In this document: positions 58,490 through 64,000 of the stretch, piece after piece
Numbering within the stretch: position 1 is the first letter of the stretch
Layout of the letters: each line of letters begins with the position of its first letter
Source of the DNA: Alphaproteobacteria bacterium
GTDB lineage: Bacteria; Pseudomonadota; Alphaproteobacteria; Rhodospirillales; WMHbin7
NCBI GenBank assembly: GCA_015231795.1
Contig: JADGAX010000001.1
Location: 1 to 64,000 of the forward strand
DNA: 64,000 bases
Reading direction: 5' to 3'
Position numbers and translations under genes: made by a program
Notes under the pieces: generated by a model
What the model was told of the DNA's origin: nothing
The model's input: the letters and a program-made list of their open reading frames with translations, nothing else
Databases searched by the model: none

Positions 58490-60346
58490 ATGCCTGCCCT
58501 GCGCTCACGCACCTCGACCCATGGCCGCAACATGGCTGGCGCCCGCGGACTTTGGCGCGCCACCGGCATGAAGGACGAGGATTTCGGCAAGCCGATCATC
58601 GCCGTGGTGAACTCCTTTACCCAATTCGTTCCCGGCCATGTGCATCTGCGCGAGATCGGCCAGATGGTGGCCCGCGAGATCGAGCGGGCCGGGGCCGTGG
58701 CCAAGGAGTTTAACACCATCGCCATCGACGACGGCATCGCCATGGGCCATGGCGGCATGCTTTACAGCCTGCCGTCGCGCGACCTGATCGCGGATTCGGT
58801 CGAATATATGGTCAACGCCCATTGCGCCGACGCCATGGTCTGCATCTCGAATTGCGACAAGATCACGCCCGGCATGATGATGGCCGCCATGCGTCTGAAC
58901 ATTCCCACCGTGATGGTTTCCGGCGGGCCGATGGAAGCGGGCAAGGTGGTGATCGGCGGCAAGACCCGCGCCGTCGATCTGATCGACGCCATGATCCAGG
59001 CAGCCAATCCGGCGACCAGCGACGAGGACGTCACCGCCTATGAGCGGTCAAGCTGCCCGACCTGCGGTTCCTGCTCGGGCATGTTCACTGCAAACTCCAT
59101 GAATTGTCTGGCCGAGGCGCTGGGCTTGGCGTTGCCCGGCAACGGCACCCTGGTCGCCACCCATGCCGACCGACGGGAATTGTTCGTGCGCGCCGCCCAT
59201 CTGGCGGTGGAGATCACCAGAAGATGGTACGAGAACGAAGACGCCAGGGTTCTGCCGCGTTCGTTGGCCAGCATGAAGACCTTCGAGAACGCCATGGCGC
59301 TCGATATCGCCATGGGCGGCTCCACCAATACCGTCTTGCATCTGCTGGCCATCGCCCGCGAGGCGGGAACCGATTTTACGATGAACGACATCGACCGCCT
59401 GTCGCGCAAGGTGCCGCATCTATGCAAGGTGGCTCCTTCGACCCCAGATTTCCATATGGAAGACGTGCATCGCGCGGGCGGCATCATGGCCATTCTGGGC
59501 GAGCTGGATCGGTTGGGGCTGATCCATCGCGACGTGCCCACCGTGCATAGCCCCACCTTGGCCCAGGCGCTCGAGGAATGGGACGTCATGCGCACGAAGT
59601 CGCAGGAAGTGGCGGCCTTTTATCGCGCCTCGCCGGGCGGCAAGCCTACCATCAAGGCCTTCTCGCAATCCAAGCGCTATCGGTCGCTTGATCTGGACCG
59701 CAAGCATGGCTGCCTGCGCGAGGGTGCTAACGCCTATAGCCAGGATGGCGGTCTGGCCGTGCTGTTTGGAAATTTGGCAGAGCAGGGCTGCATCGTCAAA
59801 ACGGCGGGCGTCGATGCCTCCATCCTGACCTTTGCTGGTCCCGCCCAGGTTTACAACAGTCAGGACGAAGCTGTCGAAGCCATCTTGAACGGCAAGGTCA
59901 AGGCAGGCGACGTGGTGATCGTGCGCTATGAGGGGCCTCGGGGCGGACCCGGCATGCAAGAGATGCTGTATCCCACCAGCTATATTAAATCGATGGGTTT
60001 GGGTAAGGAATGCGCCCTGATCACCGACGGGCGCTTTTCGGGCGGCACGGCGGGCTTGTCGATCGGCCATGTCTCGCCGGAAGCCGCCGAAGGCGGCCTG
60101 ATCGGCTTGGTCGAGACCGGCGATCGGATCGAGATCGACATTCCGAAGCGGCGCATTCAATTGGCCGTGCCCGACGACGTGCTGGCGGCCCGCAGGGCCG
60201 CCATGCTGGCCAAGGGGGCCGACGCCTGGATGCCCGTGGGCCGCGACCGCAAGGTTTCGCAAGCGCTTCAGGCCTATGCGCTGATGGCGACCAGCGCTGC
60301 CCAGGGCGCCGTGCGCGATCTGTCCAATCTGACCCGCAAGGTCTGA
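58490..60346 (+). CDS. ilvD: Dihydroxy-acid dehydratase
   Basis: 618 residues, full length. Cysteines for the Fe-S cluster lie in [12 protein letters not shown] and [18 protein letters not shown], and the C-terminal [19 protein letters not shown] is diagnostic. It makes 2-keto acids for valine, isoleucine and leucine synthesis. It is followed after 3 nt by the aryl-CoA ligase gene on the same strand. Confidence 0.97.
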   Translation: MPALRSRTSTHGRNMAGARGLWRATGMKDEDFGKPIIAVVNSFTQFVPGHVHLREIGQMVAREIERAGAVAKEFNTIAIDDGIAMGHGGMLYSLPSRDLIADSVEYMVNAHCADAMVCISNCDKITPGMMMAAMRLNIPTVMVSGGPMEAGKVVIGGKTRAVDLIDAMIQAANPATSDEDVTAYERSSCPTCGSCSGMFTANSMNCLAEALGLALPGNGTLVATHADRRELFVRAAHLAVEITRRWYENEDARVLPRSLASMKTFENAMALDIAMGGSTNTVLHLLAIAREAGTDFTMNDIDRLSRKVPHLCKVAPSTPDFHMEDVHRAGGIMAILGELDRLGLIHRDVPTVHSPTLAQALEEWDVMRTKSQEVAAFYRASPGGKPTIKAFSQSKRYRSLDLDRKHGCLREGANAYSQDGGLAVLFGNLAEQGCIVKTAGVDASILTFAGPAQVYNSQDEAVEAILNGKVKAGDVVIVRYEGPRGGPGMQEMLYPTSYIKSMGLGKECALITDGRFSGGTAGLSIGHVSPEAAEGGLIGLVETGDRIEIDIPKRRIQLAVPDDVLAARRAAMLAKGADAWMPVGRDRKVSQALQAYALMATSAAQGAVRDLSNLTRKV

Positions 60347-60349
60347 CCG

Positions 60350-61984
60350 ATGCCTGCTCCGGGGGGTGCCAGCGGTCATCTTGACCGTTTCGTGCGTGAT
60401 CGTCTGCCCTTGCCGGGCCAGATGCCCGATTTCGATTACTCGGCCCCGCATCTGCATGGCTGGCCAGATCGCTTGAACGCCGCCTCTGAATTGGTGGATC
60501 GCGCCTGTTCGCTGGGTTTTGCCGACAAGCCCGCCACCATCTGGGAAGGCACGGTCTGGAGTTTTGCCCATCTCAAGGACCGTTCGGAGCGCATCGCCCG
60601 CGTGCTGGTCGAGGATTGGGGGCTGGTGCCCGGCAATCGCGTTTTGCTGCGTGGCACGAACTCTCCCATGCTGCTGGCGTCCTGGCTGGGCGTCGTGCGG
60701 GCTGGCGGCATCGCCGTCACCACCATGCCTTTGCTGCGCGCCAAGGAATTGGGCTTCATTCTGGAACGCGTGAATATCCGCCATGCGCTATGCGAGGCGT
60801 CGCTGGCCGAGGAAATGATCCTGGCCGCCGAGAAGGCGGGCGAGCCTGCAAAGGTTGGCCTGTTCCATCCCGTGGGAACCGGCGGTGGCGATTTCGAGCG
60901 CGCCCTGGAAGCCAAACCGAACGGCGGCAAGGTGGCCGATACCTCAGCCGACGATCCGGCGCTGATCGTCTTTACATCGGGCACCACCGGCCAGCCCAAG
61001 GCCGCCGTCCATTATCACCGCGATGTGATCGCGGTTGCCGAATGCTGGCCCAGGGATTTCGGCATCAAGCCGGGCGATGTGCATACCGGCTCGCCGTCGA
61101 TGGCCTTTTCATACGGCTTCGGCGCCTTCATCGCCTTTCCGCTGCGCCATGGCTGCTGTTCGGTCATGCTGCCCAAGGCGGCCCCCGACGCCATCTTGAA
61201 CGCCATCGCCAAGCATCGGGTGACGTCGCTTTTCGCCGTGCCGACCTCGTACAACGCCATGATGGACGAGGCCAAGAAATACGACCTGTCCAGTCTGCGT
61301 TTCTGCGCTTCGGCGGGCGAGCATCTGCGCGATCACACTTTCCGCAATTGGATCGAAGCGACCGGGCATCGGCTGGTCAACGGCATCGGTTCGACCGAGA
61401 TGCTGAACCATTTCATCGCCCAGCCTTTGGGGGTGGAGCGGCCCGGTGCCACCGGGCGTCTGTTGCCCGGCTATACGGCGCGCATCGTCGATCAGGACGG
61501 CAATCTTGCGCCATTGGGCGAGAAAGGCTGGCTGGCCGTCAAGGGGCCGGTGGGTTGCCGTTATTTCGACGATCCAGAACGTCAGAAAGTTTATGTCAAA
61601 CAAGGCTGGAACGTCACCGGCGACATTTTCGAACAGGATGCCGACGGCTGGTTCTGGTATATCGACCGCGGCGACGACATGATCGTCTCGTCGGGCTACA
61701 ATATCTCGGCCCAGGAGGTGGAACAGATTCTGATCGAGCATGCCAGAATCAAGGAATGCGCGGTGGTCGGAGCGCCCGACGACGAGCGGGGCCAGATCGT
61801 CAAGGCCTTCGTGGTTCTGAAAGATGGGGTCACCCCCAGCGAGGATCTGGCCCGCGACATTCAGGAATTTGTCAAAAACGCCGTGGCCCCTTATAAGTAT
61901 CCCCGCCTGGTGCGTTTTCTGGATGAATTGCCCAAGACCGCCACCGGCAAGATTCAAAGGTATCTGCTTAAAGAGATGGAGTAA
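60350..61984 (+). CDS. Benzoate/2-aminobenzoate-CoA ligase-like acyl-CoA synthetase
   Basis: 544 residues of the ANL superfamily. The P-loop TSGTTGQPK, the GSTEMLNHF A5 motif, WNVTGDIFEQDADG and the catalytic lysine in TATGKIQR are all present. The sequence layout (SMAFSYGFGAFIAFPL) resembles benzoate- and 2-aminobenzoate-CoA ligases. It would activate an aromatic acid through an acyl-adenylate. No ring-reducing or monooxygenase genes are in the window to confirm the substrate. It is tightly spaced after ilvD and before the glycosyltransferase fusion. Confidence 0.85.
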   Translation: MPAPGGASGHLDRFVRDRLPLPGQMPDFDYSAPHLHGWPDRLNAASELVDRACSLGFADKPATIWEGTVWSFAHLKDRSERIARVLVEDWGLVPGNRVLLRGTNSPMLLASWLGVVRAGGIAVTTMPLLRAKELGFILERVNIRHALCEASLAEEMILAAEKAGEPAKVGLFHPVGTGGGDFERALEAKPNGGKVADTSADDPALIVFTSGTTGQPKAAVHYHRDVIAVAECWPRDFGIKPGDVHTGSPSMAFSYGFGAFIAFPLRHGCCSVMLPKAAPDAILNAIAKHRVTSLFAVPTSYNAMMDEAKKYDLSSLRFCASAGEHLRDHTFRNWIEATGHRLVNGIGSTEMLNHFIAQPLGVERPGATGRLLPGYTARIVDQDGNLAPLGEKGWLAVKGPVGCRYFDDPERQKVYVKQGWNVTGDIFEQDADGWFWYIDRGDDMIVSSGYNISAQEVEQILIEHARIKECAVVGAPDDERGQIVKAFVVLKDGVTPSEDLARDIQEFVKNAVAPYKYPRLVRFLDELPKTATGKIQRYLLKEME

Positions 61985-61988
61985 GCGC

Positions 61989-63467
61989 GTGTCAGGCAAT
62001 CGGGTTCTGGTCTTTCTGCTGGCCTACAATGCCGAGCGGTTCATCCAGGATACGATGAAGCGAATCCCCGAAGAACTGAAGGAATTCGACACGCATGTAC
62101 TGATCATCGACGATGCGTCGAGGGATCGCACTGCCGAAATGGCGCTGGAATTCCAAAAATCGACGCCGTTGCCCTTTCCCACTACCATCCTACGCAATCC
62201 GGTCAATCAGAACTATGGCGGCAACGTCAAGCTGGGCATGCGCTATGCCATCCGCGAAGGCTTTGACGCCATCTGCCTGATCCATGGCGACGGCCAGTAT
62301 CCGCCGGAAAAATTGCCGGAATTCGTACGCCCCTTGCTGGCGGGCGAAGCCGATGCCGTTTTCGGCTCACGCATGATGGTTCCCGCCGACGCCCTGAAAG
62401 GCGGCATGCCGATGTATAAATATGTCGGCAACAAGGTGCTGACCCGTTTCGAGAATTGGGTGCTGGGCACCGATCTGTCGGAGTTCCACTCGGGCCTGCG
62501 TCTCTATTCCGTCAAGGCGTTGGAGCGTTTGCCCTTTCATCTCAATTCCAACGATTTCCATTTCGACACGGAAATCATCGTGCAACTTCACTTCGCTGGC
62601 CTCAGGATCAAGGAATTTCCCATTCCCACCCGTTATGGCGAAGAAGTCAGCCACGTCAACGGATTCAAATATGCCTGGGATATCGTCAAGCAGGCGACGT
62701 TGGGCCAGTTGCAGCGCCTGAGCTTGGTCTATCAGCGCAAATTCGACGTGTCGCCCAAGGGACGCGAAGTGCTGTATCACGTCGGCAAGATGACTTTTAC
62801 CGAGGCTCATCGCATGGCGGTCGAAACCGTACCCGCCCAGGCCAAGGTGTTGGATATCGGTTCGTCCGATGGGTTGGTAGGGGCGGCATTGAAGGAAAAG
62901 GGTTGCCATGTCGCCGGCATCGACAAACATGCGCCACCCAAGGAGCGCGGGTATGATCGCTTCACGCCCTCAGACCTTGATCGCGACCCTTTGCCGGTTG
63001 ATCCCACCCACTTCGATTGCGTTCTGCTGCTCGATTTGCTGGGGCATCTGAAGGAACCCGAGCATTTCATGGAACGCTTGCATGAAAGCCTGGGGTCAAA
63101 GCCTGAAACCCAAGTCATCGTCACGGCTGGCAATATCGGTTTCATACTGAACCGTCTTCAATTGCTGTTCGGCTATTTCAATTACGGCAAGCGGGGCATT
63201 CTGGACGCCAGCCATACGCGCCTGTTCACGTTCCAAAGCCTGCCCAGATTGCTGGAGGAAGCAGGGTTCGAAGTCACCAGCGTGCAGGCGGTTCCCGCGC
63301 CATTCGAGCTGGCCCTGGGCGACAATGGCGTTACCAAGATTTTAGTAGCGCTCGACCGATTGCTGCTAAAGCTGTCGCGGGGATTGTTCGGTTTTCGCAT
63401 CTTTGTATTGGCCCGCCCGCGCCCGACACTGGATGGCATTCTCGCCAAGGCTGTTGCGCAGGAATAG
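61989..63467 (+). CDS. Glycosyltransferase family 2 fused to SAM-dependent methyltransferase
   Basis: 492 residues. The N-terminal GT-A domain (about 1-235) has VLIIDDASRDRT and LIHGDGQYPPE, resembling polyprenol-phosphate sugar transferases of family 2. The C-terminal class I methyltransferase (about 270-430) has motif I VLDIGSSDGLVG and LLLDLLGHLKEPE. Membrane helices at the end are not obvious; a hydrophobic stretch near residue 450-475 may anchor it. The two domains could modify and transfer a cell-surface sugar. A GTG start is chosen because GGAG lies 8 nt upstream. It converges with rmlA, another surface-sugar gene. Confidence 0.88.
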   Translation: MSGNRVLVFLLAYNAERFIQDTMKRIPEELKEFDTHVLIIDDASRDRTAEMALEFQKSTPLPFPTTILRNPVNQNYGGNVKLGMRYAIREGFDAICLIHGDGQYPPEKLPEFVRPLLAGEADAVFGSRMMVPADALKGGMPMYKYVGNKVLTRFENWVLGTDLSEFHSGLRLYSVKALERLPFHLNSNDFHFDTEIIVQLHFAGLRIKEFPIPTRYGEEVSHVNGFKYAWDIVKQATLGQLQRLSLVYQRKFDVSPKGREVLYHVGKMTFTEAHRMAVETVPAQAKVLDIGSSDGLVGAALKEKGCHVAGIDKHAPPKERGYDRFTPSDLDRDPLPVDPTHFDCVLLLDLLGHLKEPEHFMERLHESLGSKPETQVIVTAGNIGFILNRLQLLFGYFNYGKRGILDASHTRLFTFQSLPRLLEEAGFEVTSVQAVPAPFELALGDNGVTKILVALDRLLLKLSRGLFGFRIFVLARPRPTLDGILAKAVAQE

Positions 63468-64000
63468 CTATTCCGCCATCCGCCTCGTTTCGGCGGCAAT
63501 GCGTTTCAAATAGTCGCCATAGCCGCTTTTGCCGTAAGGGGCGATCAGGCTTTCAAAACGGGCCAGATCGATGAACCCCATGCGCAGCGCGATTTCTTCC
63601 AGGCAGGCGATCTTCAGTCCTTGGCGGGATTCCACCGTTTGCACGAATTGCGCCGCCTGCAGCAGTGAATCATGCGTGCCGGTATCCAGCCAAGCATAGC
63701 CGCGCGACAGATGTTGGACAGTCAGCGCCCCCAGTTCCAGATAAAGACGGTTGAGGTCGGTGATTTCCAACTCGCCCCTGGGCGAGGGTTTCAGCGAGGC
63801 CGCCAAATCGCAAACCCGGTTGTCGTAGAAATACAAACCCGTCACCGCCCAGTTGGATTCCGGTGCCGTGGGTTTTTCTTCCAGCTTGGTGACCTTGCCT
63901 GATTTGTCGAAACTGACGACGCCGTAGCGTTCGGGATCGGCAACCTCATAGGCGAAAACGGTGGCACCCTGGTTCGAACGCGCCGCTTCTTGCACCAAGC
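63468..64000 (-). CDS. rmlA: Glucose-1-phosphate thymidylyltransferase (partial, C-terminal part)
   Basis: About 177 C-terminal residues; the 5' end lies beyond the window edge. Visible family features are GATVFAYEVADPERYGVVSF, KPTAPESNWAVTGLYFYDN, GELEITDLN and RGYAWLDTGTHDSL. It makes dTDP-glucose, the first step to dTDP-rhamnose for surface polysaccharide. It ends 1 nt from the stop of the glycosyltransferase-methyltransferase gene on the other strand. Confidence 0.95.
   Translation of the reverse strand, partial: LVQEAARSNQGATVFAYEVADPERYGVVSFDKSGKVTKLEEKPTAPESNWAVTGLYFYDNRVCDLAASLKPSPRGELEITDLNRLYLELGALTVQHLSRGYAWLDTGTHDSLLQAAQFVQTVESRQGLKIACLEEIALRMGFIDLARFESLIAPYGKSGYGDYLKRIAAETRRMAE

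Overview
The window is about 60 percent G+C, densely coded, and reads as the chromosome of a free-living, motile alphaproteobacterium. The best guess is Rhodospirillales, Magnetospirillum-like. The grounds are gene order (tpiA-secG-pyrG-kdsA-eno-ftsB; ribF-ileS-lspA-DUF3035-M16-M16), HpnM/HpnN hopanoid proteins, ErpA, DUF2125, RpoH-type sigma factors and short palindromes with a CTTGA/TCAAG loop. Species cannot be fixed by eye. No plasmid, phage, insertion sequence or CRISPR array is visible.

Layout. 1-5.5 kb: tRNA-Arg(CCT), an AsmA/DUF748 protein, a diguanylate cyclase with a periplasmic heme-c motif, and a PagL-type lipid A deacylase. 5.5-20 kb, mostly minus strand: mutL-pip, pgi, the ribF-ileS-lspA-DUF3035-M16 pair, and cobB-maoC; then on plus a low-molecular-weight phosphatase and a fructosamine-kinase-like protein. 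20-30 kb, signalling: a CHASE/PAS histidine kinase, a Cache chemoreceptor, an Aer-like receptor split into two overlapping genes, and a minus-strand partner-switching module (STAS, HATPase, REC-PP2C). 30-38 kb: enoyl-CoA hydratase, thioesterase, bacteriohemerythrin, then a TorD-like chaperone, PAS kinase and NtrC-type regulator behind a near-perfect sigma-54 promoter, followed by a divergent RpoH-like sigma and OxyR-like regulator. 38-45 kb: DUF192, HpnN, HpnM, ErpA, ExoIII and a PhnD-type sensor fused to HD-GYP. 45-49 kb: a three-gene redox cluster, a nona-heme c/b-type membrane cytochrome (CbcL-like architecture) followed by diheme cytochrome c and the flavoprotein of a sulfide dehydrogenase (FccAB). 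49-64 kb: a chemoreceptor, the tpiA-to-ftsB housekeeping run, DUF2125, ilvD, an aryl-CoA ligase, a glycosyltransferase-methyltransferase fusion and a partial rmlA.

How it fits together. A redox and oxygen theme recurs: heme-c diguanylate cyclase, FAD-type Aer PAS, hemerythrin, TorD-type chaperone under two-component sigma-54 control, an OxyR relative without its peroxidatic cysteine, and a sulfide-to-cytochrome electron path. c-di-GMP synthesis (heme sensor) and breakdown (solute-binding sensor) are both present. Adjacent genes very often overlap by ATGA or TGATG, implying translational coupling. The strongest candidates for something little described are the CbcL-like/FccAB cluster and the sigma-54 TorD-kinase-regulator operon with its long structured leader.
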